Origin: Bacteroidales bacterium UBA3653 | GTDB taxonomy: Bacteria > Bacteroidota > Bacteroidia > Bacteroidales > Paludibacteraceae | DNA length: 20,202 nucleotides | Assembly (NCBI GenBank): GCA_002373505.1 | Contig: DFKE01000009.1 | Location: 1 to 20,202 of the forward strand | Direction: 5' to 3' | In this document: one piece after another, positions 13,603-18,951 of the stretch | Position numbering within the stretch: the first letter of the stretch is position 1 | How the letters are laid out: each line of letters starts with the position of its first letter | Made by a program: the position numbers and the translations under genes | Notes under the pieces: model-generated | Database searches by the model: none | What the model saw: only the letters and a program-made list of their open reading frames with translations | What the model was told of the DNA's origin: nothing

Positions 13603-14499
13603 GTGGAAAAGCATCATCAGCTTTTTCACATAGTCTTCATCCGTCCGGATCTCGACATGGTTCATGCCGGTCTTGGTGTATATCTCCTCCAGCGCGTTCT
13701 GCCGGTTTCGCCATGCCGCGGCGTAAGCGTTGCGGACGCTTGCCTCGGAGGTGTCGGTCCATACACGCGCACCTGTCTCCGGGTCTTTCACTTTCAGCAA
13801 TCCCACATCCGGCAGCTCCGCGTCCCGGCGGTCATAAATCTGAATAGCACTCAGGTCGTGTTTCCGGCTGGCAATGATGACGGGATCTACAAGGCTTTGA
13901 GCGTAGCGGTCTTTCGACTTTCGACTTTCGACTAATTTCGGGTCCATCAGATCGCTTATCAGGAACGCCGTGCACCGTCTCTTCTGCGCATTGGTGAGAA
14001 ACTCCAGAGCCGCATTGACGTCCGTACCGGCGTGTTCCGGCTCGAAACTCAGCAGCTCGCGGATGATATGCAGCACATGGCTCTTTCCCTTCTTGGGAGG
14101 TATGAATTTCTCTATCCGATCGGAGAAAAAGATCACGCCTACCTTGTCGTTGTTTTCTATGGTCGAGAATGCGAGTGTTGCGGCTACTTCGGCCATCGTG
14201 TCGCGTTTCATCTGGCTTACCGTACCGAAATTACGGCTGCCGCTGACATCGACGAGCAACATTACCGTTAACTCGCGCTCCTCTTCATAGACTTTGATGT
14301 ACGGCCGGTTCATGCGTGCGGTGACGTTCCAGTCGATCGAACGTACGTCGTCTCCCGGTTGGTACTCGCGCACTTCGCTGAAAGCCATACCGCGGCCTTT
14401 GAACTGGCTGTGATATTCGCCTGCGAAGATATTCCGGCTCAAACCGTGAGTCTTGATCTCTATCTTGCGAACCTTCTGTAATAACTCTTCTGAAGTCAT
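13597..14499 (-). CDS. DUF58 / VWA-like protein of the MoxR-Bat operon
   Basis: The 300-aa protein carries the DUF58 signature P-G-D-D-V-R-S-I-D-W (48-57) and a VWA-like fold with D84-V-S86-G-S88. It has no clear membrane segment and is probably cytoplasmic. DUF58 proteins are regularly encoded next to MoxR ATPases and are likely MoxR partners. After L-I-S-D-L-M-D (180-186) a repeat-encoded insert VESRKSKDR (190-198) with a short tail interrupts the usual sequence, which resumes at I-A-S-R-K-H-D. The last codon and stop come from another repeat. The insert lies at a loop after a beta strand, so the fold can probably tolerate it. Confidence 0.92.
   Translation of the reverse strand: MTSEELLQKVRKIEIKTHGLSRNIFAGEYHSQFKGRGMAFSEVREYQPGDDVRSIDWNVTARMNRPYIKVYEEERELTVMLLVDVSGSRNFGTVSQMKRDTMAEVAATLAFSTIENNDKVGVIFFSDRIEKFIPPKKGKSHVLHIIRELLSFEPEHAGTDVNAALEFLTNAQKRRCTAFLISDLMDPKLVESRKSKDRYAQSLVDPVIIASRKHDLSAIQIYDRRDAELPDVGLLKVKDPETGARVWTDTSEASVRNAYAAAWRNRQNALEEIYTKTGMNHVEIRTDEDYVKKLMMLFHN
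13895..13934 (-). repeat. Family-A composite repeat inside the DUF58 gene
   Basis: Minus strand: TTAGTCGAAA, GTCGAAA, GTCGAAA, GACCG (13907-13911), spacer CTACG, CTCAAAG (13895-13901). It has the same order of parts as rimP copy 2 and the batA-batB copy. Confidence 0.88.
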
Positions 14500-14652
14500 A
14501 AAAAATTGGATTATAGACCGTTCGCTTCGTTCTCTGACAGATTATAGACCGTTCGCTTTGCTCTCTGACAGACCTATTTACCATCCGCATGGTGTAATTC
14601 GGTCTTTATTCTGTCAGCGAAGCGGTCTGTACTCTGTCAGCGAAGCGGTCTT
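14500..14652. repeat. moxR-DUF58 spacer: two direct repeats facing two inverted ones
   Basis: Two copies of GATTATAGACCGTTCGCTT...CTCTGACA (14509-14539 and 14540-14570, period 31) are followed by two identical 19-mers TCTGTCAGCGAAGCGGTCT (14610-14628 and 14633-14651, period 23). The second pair is close to the reverse complement of the first, so the spacer RNA can fold into a long hairpin. The repeat runs up to the moxR stop. No promoter boxes are seen. Confidence 0.8.
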
Positions 14653-15642
14653 TTAAGGAACCTGTACCGCGTTAAGTACCTCCGTAATAATATCCTCGGT
14701 TGTCATGTTGTTTGCCTCGGCTTCGTAGGTCAGGCCGATACGGTGACGGAGCACGTCGTAGCATACGGCGCGCACATCTTCCGGAGTAACATACCCTCTC
14801 CTATGAATAAACGCGTACGCGCGCGATGCTTTCGCAAGGTTGATGGAAGCACGCGGACTGCCGCCGAAGGCGATCATCTGTTTCAGGTCCTTCAGACCGT
14901 ACTCTTCCGGATTGCGGGTGGCAAAGACGATATCAACGATGTATTTCTCGATCTTCTCGTCCAGATAAACCTCCTCCACAATCTTACGGGCTTTGATGAT
15001 ATCGGCGGTGGAGAGTATCGGCAGAACGGTTTTCTTCTCGCTGGCTATGTTCTGTCGGATGATCGCCTGCTCCTCCTCTTTCTTCGGGTAACCGATCACG
15101 ACCTTCAGCATGAAACGGTCCGTCTGTGCTTCAGGAAGAGGGTAGGTGCCTTCCTGCTCGATCGGGTTCTGGGTCGCCAGAACCAGAAACGGGTCGTCCA
15201 ACTTGAATGTCTCGTCTCCGATCGTCACTTGACGCTCCTGCATAGCCTCCAGCAACGCACTCTGCACTTTAGCCGGAGCACGGTTGATCTCATCCGCCAA
15301 CACAAAATTAGCGAAGATAGGACCTTTCTTGATCTTGAACTCTTCGCTCTTCTGACTGTAAATCTGTGTTCCGAGTACATCCGCCGGCAGCAGATCCGGC
15401 GTGAACTGAATACGGCTAAAATCCGCCTTTATCAGGTCACTCAGTGTTTTAATTGCTAAGGTCTTAGCCAAGCCCGGCACTCCTTCCAACAATATATGCC
15501 CGTCACTCAGCAGACCGATTAGCAAACTCTCTACCAGATGCTTCTGACCTACGATCACTTGGTTCATGCCCAGCGTCAGGGCATCTACGAATGAACTCTC
15601 GCGCTCCACGCGCTCTTGCAATTCTCTGATATCTACTTGCAT
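14653..15642 (-). CDS. moxR: MoxR-type AAA+ ATPase
   Basis: The 329-aa AAA+ ATPase has Walker A G-V-P-G-L-A-K-T (54-61), Walker B L-A-D-E-I (D117, E118), sensor-1 region L-A-T-Q-N-P, and the G-T-Y-P-L-P-E-A-Q-T-D-R-F motif of the MoxR family. The G-G-S-P-R-A sensor-2 Arg lies near residue 266. MoxR proteins are chaperone-like ATPases that act on VWA-domain partners, here probably the DUF58, BatA and BatB proteins. It is the first gene of the minus-strand operon. Its 5' leader is taken up by 7- and 8-bp tandem repeats, and I could not find a consensus promoter for it. Confidence 0.96.
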   Translation of the reverse strand: MQVDIRELQERVERESSFVDALTLGMNQVIVGQKHLVESLLIGLLSDGHILLEGVPGLAKTLAIKTLSDLIKADFSRIQFTPDLLPADVLGTQIYSQKSEEFKIKKGPIFANFVLADEINRAPAKVQSALLEAMQERQVTIGDETFKLDDPFLVLATQNPIEQEGTYPLPEAQTDRFMLKVVIGYPKKEEEQAIIRQNIASEKKTVLPILSTADIIKARKIVEEVYLDEKIEKYIVDIVFATRNPEEYGLKDLKQMIAFGGSPRASINLAKASRAYAFIHRRGYVTPEDVRAVCYDVLRHRIGLTYEAEANNMTTEDIITEVLNAVQVP

Positions 15643-15667
15643 AATTTATATGGTGTTTTTGTTATCA

Positions 15668-15772
15668 TCACTTCTGCACTTCTGCACTCATCACTTCTGC
15701 ACTTCTGCACTTCTGCACTTCTGCACTCATCACTCATCACTCATCACTCATCACTCATCACTCATCACTCAT
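15668..15772. repeat. Tandem repeat (CACTTCTG and CACTCAT units) ahead of moxR
   Basis: It starts with 8-bp CACTTCTG units interrupted by one CACTCAT, then has seven exact 7-bp CACTCAT units at 15724-15772. It ends 25 nt from the moxR start, in what should be the moxR leader. The moxR-sense reading is ATGAGTG repeats. Confidence 0.92.
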
Positions 15773-15790
15773 CACCTCTCAACCCACTCC

Positions 15791-15818
15791 GTGCACCTCT
15801 CGCGCATCTTTGCGCGAG
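15791..15818. repeat. TCGCGCA palindrome, copy 2
   Basis: GTGCA then CTCGCGCA-TCTT-TGCGCGAG, a perfect 8-bp-arm hairpin. Copy 1 is at 13546-13573. Confidence 0.8.
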
Positions 15819-15831
15819 CCAACCCGCGGCC

Positions 15832-15858
15832 CTCAACCGCGGCTCTGCCGCACTCAAC
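15832..15858. repeat. Dispersed 27-nt repeat, copy 2
   Basis: Differs by one base from 247-273. The core GCGGC-TCT-GCCGC is a perfect hairpin. Confidence 0.75.
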
Positions 15859-16114
15859 CGCGCAGCACTACATTTGTTTATAACAAATTTCGTGCCAAAC
15901 TCCCCTTTCTTGGTAGTTTTAGGGCAATATAATTGCCCGCCCTTCCTTCCTCCTTCCCCTCGTAAATCCTTCGTACATCGTACATCGCTCCTTCGTACTT
16001 TAATTCGGGGCTTTGTTCAGTGCGCAGGTCGTCAGGCCTGCGTTCTTTCTTTAGGCCTTCCTTCTCCCTTCCCCCTTTCCCTTTATCCAGATAACCCGAT
16101 TCTTCGGAAAATAA

Positions 16115-16172
16115 CAAAAAAATCCCTCCCAAATTTGCATATTCCGAATATTTTTTATATCTTTGCACCGGA
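16115..16172 (+). repeat. 58-bp promoter-bearing repeat, copy 1
   Basis: Differs by one base (16168 C / 18371 T) from 18318-18375. It contains both promoter boxes. This copy lies in front of the rightward operon and is the likely source of the second. Confidence 0.93.
16134..16165 (+). promoter_or_regulatory. Promoter of the TPM / rSAM-lipoprotein operon
   Basis: TTTG (16134-16137), 20 nt, TATCTTTG (16158-16165): a full match to the Bacteroidota consensus. The transcript should start near 16172, giving a leader of about 240 nt before the ATG at 16414. Confidence 0.88.
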
Positions 16173-16189
16173 AATTGATCAAATCTACA

Positions 16190-16214
16190 GTATTATATAC
16201 TATGTATATAATAC
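16190..16214 (+). promoter_or_regulatory. Perfect palindrome at the start of the transcript
   Basis: GTATTATATAC-TAT-GTATATAATAC has 11-bp arms without mismatch. It begins about 18 nt after the predicted transcription start, a good place for a repressor site or a 5' RNA hairpin. It is absent behind the second promoter copy at 18337. Confidence 0.6.
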
Positions 16215-16238
16215 CAAAGGAAACAAGAACTGAAATTA

Positions 16239-16293
16239 GTGCGTGATAAGTGCGTGATAAGTGGGAGATAAGTGCGCGATAAGTGCGAGATAA
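16239..16293. repeat. Five 11-bp repeats in the operon leader
   Basis: Five consecutive units GTGSGWGATAA (GTGCGTGATAA twice, GTGGGAGATAA, GTGCGCGATAA, GTGCGAGATAA). Confidence 0.9.
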
Positions 16294-16413
16294 CAAGGGT
16301 AATCGAGACTCCGCCCACTATCCCCCGATGAACAGATGGTAAATGACCGACTAATCCTGCCCTCTCGGGGCTCAGAAATCATAAATATTCTAATTCCCCA
16401 CTCAAACGCGAAT

Positions 16414-16848
16414 ATGGCTAAAATCAAACACTCACCTGACATTGAGGAAATCATCGGAGCCCGTAACGGACTCGTAGAGCGCCGCAAAACCTTCTATCTG
16501 TACGATGGGACGGTGGCAAAAGTGGGGCGTCTGGAGGCATATACTCCCAGACCCCGTAACTATAAAGCCAACCCCATCTATGCCCGGGAAAGAGCGAACA
16601 TGACCGCTTTCGGGCAAGCCTCGCATACCGCACAGGAGTTCATTGATGCACTCAAAAACAAAACCCCTCTGCCGCCCGAGAAACAGGCTCTCCTGGATTC
16701 CTATGTGGCTCGTTTCAAAGCCCAGCTCAAAGGCAAACCCGATCCCATCGCTCCGCGTGCCAAAGACGGAACGTACACCATCTATGTGCGCATTGATAAC
16801 TTCATACGTGCTGTCATCCGCAAAGAGAAACCCGTCCTGGATGAATAA
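16414..16848 (+). CDS. Unrecognised 144-aa basic protein, first gene of the rightward operon
   Basis: I do not recognise this protein. It is basic and soluble-looking, with no signal peptide or membrane helix. It opens with M-A-K-I-K-H-S-P-D, has a short beta-rich start (K-T-F-Y-L-Y-D-G-T-V-A-K-V), a Pro/Tyr/Arg-rich loop (Y-T-P-R-P-R-N-Y), two helices, and an aromatic strand T-Y-T-I-Y-V-R-I near the end. I chose ATG 16414 over the in-frame ATG at 16336, because the 26 residues between look like read-through of leader DNA that contains repeat words. The stop is 30 nt before the TPM gene, so the two are probably cotranscribed. The general look recalls small Bacteroidales proteins that begin with a K-x-S-x-x-I motif. 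That is only an impression. Confidence 0.72.
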   Translation: MAKIKHSPDIEEIIGARNGLVERRKTFYLYDGTVAKVGRLEAYTPRPRNYKANPIYARERANMTAFGQASHTAQEFIDALKNKTPLPPEKQALLDSYVARFKAQLKGKPDPIAPRAKDGTYTIYVRIDNFIRAVIRKEKPVLDE

Positions 16849-16878
16849 TATAGATAACCATTTGATTTACATACTTTT

Positions 16879-17805
16879 ATGAAAAAACTTCTTCTCCTCC
16901 TTACGATCTTCTTGGCTGCCGTCGCGCAAGCCGGAACTTACACCCCTTCCTCTGTGCCGAACCCCAAGAATAAAGGCCAGGATTTCTATCTCTCCAACCC
17001 CGATGGTATCATCAGCGAGGAGTACGAGACGTATATCAATGATCTTTCCAAGAACCTCTATGCTAAGACTTTGGTCGAGATCGCCACGGTTGCGCTGGAG
17101 TCTATCGGAGACATGGATGCCTTTGATTTCTCCTACGAACTCTTCCAGCGATGGGGAATTGGTGGCAAAGGGAAAAACACCGGCGTACTCGTCCTTTTTG
17201 TCATGGAAAGCCATGACATCCGTATCATGACCGGAACGGGTATTGAAGGGGTGCTCACCGATGCCGTGTGCTCGCAAATCATCCGTACGCAGATGGTCCC
17301 CTGCTTCCGGGATGGAGAATATGAAAAAGGTCTCTTGGCGGGGCTGGGGGCTATTTATCAGACCTGCACGGATGATGACGTGCCGGAGGAATTACAAAGC
17401 GTCGTCTCGGTCACCAACCGCGGTCAATACGCCGAAGAAGACAATGAAGACGAAGAAGAATCGTGGTGGCTCCCGTGGTCCGTCATCATTGCTATCTTAT
17501 TGGGTGTACTCATACTGAACTATTTCGCTTCTATCAAACGATGTCCCAAATGCAATAAGAAAAAGGCACGGCCCACCCGTACCCAAACCCTCGTGTATGC
17601 CACCTATTCACACGGCGGGCAGGAGAAAGTGACCTATACCTGCAAGCACTGCGGGCATGTCTTCACCGTAATAGAGGACACTCCGAAGCTTAGAGACAGC
17701 TCTTCTTCCTCTTCCGGAGGCGGTTATAGTTCCGGCGGTCACAGCTCCGGTGGCTCGTGGGGTGGTGGCTCTACTTCCGGAGGTGGCGCCGGTTCCAAAT
17801 GGTAA
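16879..17805 (+). CDS. TPM-domain (YgcG-type) membrane protein with a zinc ribbon
   Basis: The 308-aa protein has a signal peptide (1-18, ending V-A-Q-A) and a TPM domain (about 35-165). Typical parts of the TPM domain are D-G-I-I-S, the G-I-G-G-K-G-K-N-T-G-V-L-V-L-F loop and G-T-G-I-E-G-V-L-T-D. An acidic stretch (185-195) and one membrane helix (197-218) follow, then a zinc-ribbon-like module with C222-P-K-C225 and C255-K-H-C258, and a Ser/Gly-rich tail. TPM domains are found in photosystem II repair proteins and in bacterial envelope proteins of uncertain function; YgcG is the closest type. The domain should lie outside the membrane and the zinc ribbon inside. It lies 36 nt before the first mini-lipoprotein, so it is probably cotranscribed with it. 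Confidence 0.88.
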   Translation: MKKLLLLLTIFLAAVAQAGTYTPSSVPNPKNKGQDFYLSNPDGIISEEYETYINDLSKNLYAKTLVEIATVALESIGDMDAFDFSYELFQRWGIGGKGKNTGVLVLFVMESHDIRIMTGTGIEGVLTDAVCSQIIRTQMVPCFRDGEYEKGLLAGLGAIYQTCTDDDVPEELQSVVSVTNRGQYAEEDNEDEEESWWLPWSVIIAILLGVLILNYFASIKRCPKCNKKKARPTRTQTLVYATYSHGGQEKVTYTCKHCGHVFTVIEDTPKLRDSSSSSSGGGYSSGGHSSGGSWGGGSTSGGGAGSKW

Positions 17806-17841
17806 GAATGTGAAAAAATATTTATAAATACACCTGTCGTT

Positions 17842-18051
17842 ATGCGTAAATTTTCTGACAAAATCTTGCAGCTTGCTATCAAACTCTGTATGCTTACCGG
17901 AGTGGCATTCACGTTTGCCGCTTGTTACGGACCTCCGCCCGAGAGACATCGTGGGGACGATCCGGACGCTGTTGCCAATCAGGAGGAAGTGGAACAGCTA
18001 CTTCAAACCGCTGCGGATGAGGTCATAGTAGATACCCTCTTATCGTTATGA
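17842..18051 (+). CDS. Mini-lipoprotein type A, copy 1 (rSAM/lipoprotein system)
   Basis: The 69-aa product has a lipoprotein signal ending F-A-A-C (Cys28), followed at once by Y-G-P-P-P (29-33) and a short acidic tail. The first 33 residues are almost the same as those of the copy at 18393. As I recall, small lipoproteins with Tyr-Gly-Pro motifs next to a SPASM-type radical SAM enzyme form a recognised in-silico system in Bacteroidota (rSAM/lipoprotein, TIGR04133/TIGR04134), in which the lipoprotein is the presumed substrate. The gene overlaps the next one by 4 nt (ATGA), which suggests translational coupling. Confidence 0.85.
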   Translation: MRKFSDKILQLAIKLCMLTGVAFTFAACYGPPPERHRGDDPDAVANQEEVEQLLQTAADEVIVDTLLSL

Positions 18052-18266
18052 AAAAGAAATTTTTAACACGTGCTAATGCGCTGATTGTCATGCTCTTGGG
18101 AGTATTTGGATTTGCTGGCTGCAAGGGCTTTAGGAAGTTCCGCTCGCCCGAAGTCCTGTACGGACCTCCGCCGTACGACACCGTGGAGGATAAATATGGC
18201 ATTCCTATGCCGGAAATACTTCCCGATGAAGACTCGTCTGCACCGGACAAGGAGGAAAAGAAATGA
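18048..18266 (+). CDS. Mini-lipoprotein type B, copy 1
   Basis: The 72-aa product has leader K-K-K-F-L-T-R-A-N-A-L-I-V-M-L-L-G, a lipobox F-A-G-C (Cys25), and two motifs in the mature part: Y-G-P-P-P (38-42) and Y-G-I-P-M-P-E (50-56). The tail is acidic and Lys-rich. The conserved Asn10 and L-L-G-x-x-G-F-x-G-C pattern matches what I recall of the rSAM-associated lipoproteins. Its stop overlaps the start of the rSAM remnant at 18263 (ATGA), just as the intact pair overlaps at 18948. It is the best evidence that a full rSAM gene once followed here. Confidence 0.85.
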   Translation: MKKKFLTRANALIVMLLGVFGFAGCKGFRKFRSPEVLYGPPPYDTVEDKYGIPMPEILPDEDSSAPDKEEKK

Positions 18267-18317
18267 AAATGCGCCTGAAAATCGCTTTGTGGTTGGAGTC
18301 CCTGCGACGCAAAATTT
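18263..18317 (+). pseudogene. 5' remnant of a second radical SAM gene
   Basis: ATG AAA ATG CGC begins a frame reading M-K-M-R-L-K-I-A-L-W-L-E-S-L-R-R. The intact enzyme at 18948 reads M-K-L-R-L-K-I-A-L-W-L-E-S-L-R-R. The codons differ at many silent sites, so the two copies have been apart for some time. Similarity stops near 18312-18317, where the 58-bp promoter repeat begins. The frame runs on through that repeat and stops at 18409, giving a 48-aa product without any Cys triad. It cannot be an active enzyme. Confidence 0.85.
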
Positions 18318-18375
18318 CAAAAAAATCCCTCCCAAATTTGCATATTCCGAATATTTTTTATATCTTTGCATCGGA
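18318..18375 (+). repeat. 58-bp promoter-bearing repeat, copy 2
   Basis: One base different from 16115-16172. It is inserted directly after the truncated rSAM start and before lipoprotein A copy 2. Confidence 0.93.
18337..18368 (+). promoter_or_regulatory. Second promoter, driving the intact rSAM cassette
   Basis: TTTG (18337-18340), 20 nt, TATCTTTG (18361-18368). The transcript should start near 18375, which leaves a very short leader before the ATG at 18384 or 18393. Confidence 0.85.
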
Positions 18376-18392
18376 TTTCAAAAATGACTGCT

Positions 18393-18593
18393 ATGCGTAC
18401 CTTGATTGACAGATTCTTGCAGCTGGGCATTAAGCTCTGCCTGCTCACGGGAGTGGCATTCACGTTTGCTGCTTGTTATGGTCCCGCTCCCACACGGGAA
18501 AGGTATAACGACCCCGAGTACCAAAACGCGCAACTCCAAGTAGAACAACAGCTCAAGAATGCAGCAGATGACGAAACAGATCCAAAGGAATAA
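18393..18593 (+). CDS. Mini-lipoprotein type A, copy 2
   Basis: The 66-aa product has a signal ending F-A-A-C (Cys28), followed by Y-G-P-A-P (29-33) and a tail with a further Y-N-D-P-E-Y. I chose ATG 18393 because it makes the leader match copy 1 residue for residue; ATG 18384 is in frame and possible. The codons for V-A-F-T-F-A are nearly identical to copy 1 (20 bases without change), which suggests recent duplication or gene conversion. It is presumed to be a substrate of the rSAM enzyme downstream. Confidence 0.85.
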   Translation: MRTLIDRFLQLGIKLCLLTGVAFTFAACYGPAPTRERYNDPEYQNAQLQVEQQLKNAADDETDPKE

Positions 18594-18595
18594 AT

Positions 18596-18712
18596 ATGAG
18601 ACGAACTTTCCTGGAATATGTTAATTCGCTGATAATCAAGGTGAATGGCAAACTTGGTGTGGACACCCCTGATCCGCCGGCTCCGATGTACGGTCCGCCG
18701 GAGATGTTATAA
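18596..18712 (+). CDS. 38-aa type-B relative without lipobox, candidate precursor peptide
   Basis: ATG at 18596, 2 nt after the stop of the preceding gene, ending TAA at 18710-18712. The product opens M-R-R-T-F-L-E-Y-V-N-S-L-I-I-K-V-N-G-K-L-G and ends D-P-P-A-P-M-Y-G-P-P-E-M-L. It aligns without gaps to the type-B leader at 18736: the same Met, basic pair, Leu6, Asn10, Leu12, Ile13, Gly18, Leu20 and Gly21. Lys15, Asn17 and Lys19 break the hydrophobic run, and Pro stands where the lipobox Cys would be. The C-terminal M-Y-G-P-P keeps the motif of the other family members. It should therefore stay in the cytoplasm. It is either a leaderless substrate of the rSAM enzyme or a decaying paralog. Its clean frame and tight spacing favour a real gene. 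Confidence 0.65.
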   Translation: MRRTFLEYVNSLIIKVNGKLGVDTPDPPAPMYGPPEML

Positions 18713-18735
18713 CCTGCTTAATAGACCCTTTATTT

Positions 18736-18951
18736 ATGAAAAAGAAAATCTTAACCCGCGCTAATGCGCTGATTGTCATGTTGTTGGGAATGCTCGGTTT
18801 CGCCGGGTGCAATGAACCGCTTGTGAAATACGGTGCGCCCGACTCGGATCCGGCGGTGCTGTATGGACCGGTACCGGAGTATGGTGTGCCCTTACCAGAG
18901 GAGGTGCAAGAAGAAGTGCCGTCTGCATCTATAGTGGAGGAAGCCGAATGA
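18736..18951 (+). CDS. Mini-lipoprotein type B, copy 2
   Basis: The 71-aa product has leader K-K-K-I-L-T-R-A-N-A-L-I-V-M-L-L-G, lipobox F-A-G-C (Cys25), and three Tyr-Gly-Pro-type motifs: Y-G-A-P (32-35), Y-G-P-V-P (43-47) and Y-G-V-P-L-P-E-E (49-56). The tail is acidic. It overlaps the rSAM gene by 4 nt (ATGA), which couples substrate and enzyme. It is closely related to the copy at 18048, including a run of 20 or more unchanged bases in the leader. Confidence 0.87.
   Translation: MKKKILTRANALIVMLLGMLGFAGCNEPLVKYGAPDSDPAVLYGPVPEYGVPLPEEVQEEVPSASIVEEAE

Larger units (their letters stand above)
15643..16413. other. 771-bp non-coding divergent region
   Basis: No gene is supported. Going rightward it holds: a tandem repeat (15668-15772); a TCGCGCA palindrome (15791-15818); the second copy of the 27-nt repeat (15832-15858); a perfect inverted repeat ATTTGTT-TAT-AACAAAT (15872-15888); GGGCAAT-ATA-ATTGCCC (15922-15938); a weak hairpin CGCAGG/CCTGCG before a T-rich run (16023-16052); the promoter of the rightward operon within a 58-bp repeat (16115-16172); an 11-bp-arm palindrome (16190-16214); and five 11-bp repeats (16239-16293). 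A TAAATGACC word (16340-16348) belongs to the AAATGAC repeat class. Confidence 0.7.

Noticed and set aside
15668..15772. CRISPR-like array
   Set aside because: Units are 7-8 bp and contiguous, with no spacers and no cas genes.
16180..16187. Minus-strand TAGATTTG as -7 box for a moxR promoter
   Set aside because: The CAAA that would be its -33 box is 27 nt away instead of about 20, and it would give a leader of more than 500 nt.
15616..16233. Open frame of about 205 codons in the divergent region
   Set aside because: It is made of tandem repeats, palindromes and the promoter; no leader, no domain, and a frame that depends on repeat number.
18263..18409. 48-codon frame as a separate functional peptide
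   Set aside because: The first 18 codons are an rSAM start and the rest reads through promoter DNA; best seen as a remnant, though translation is possible.
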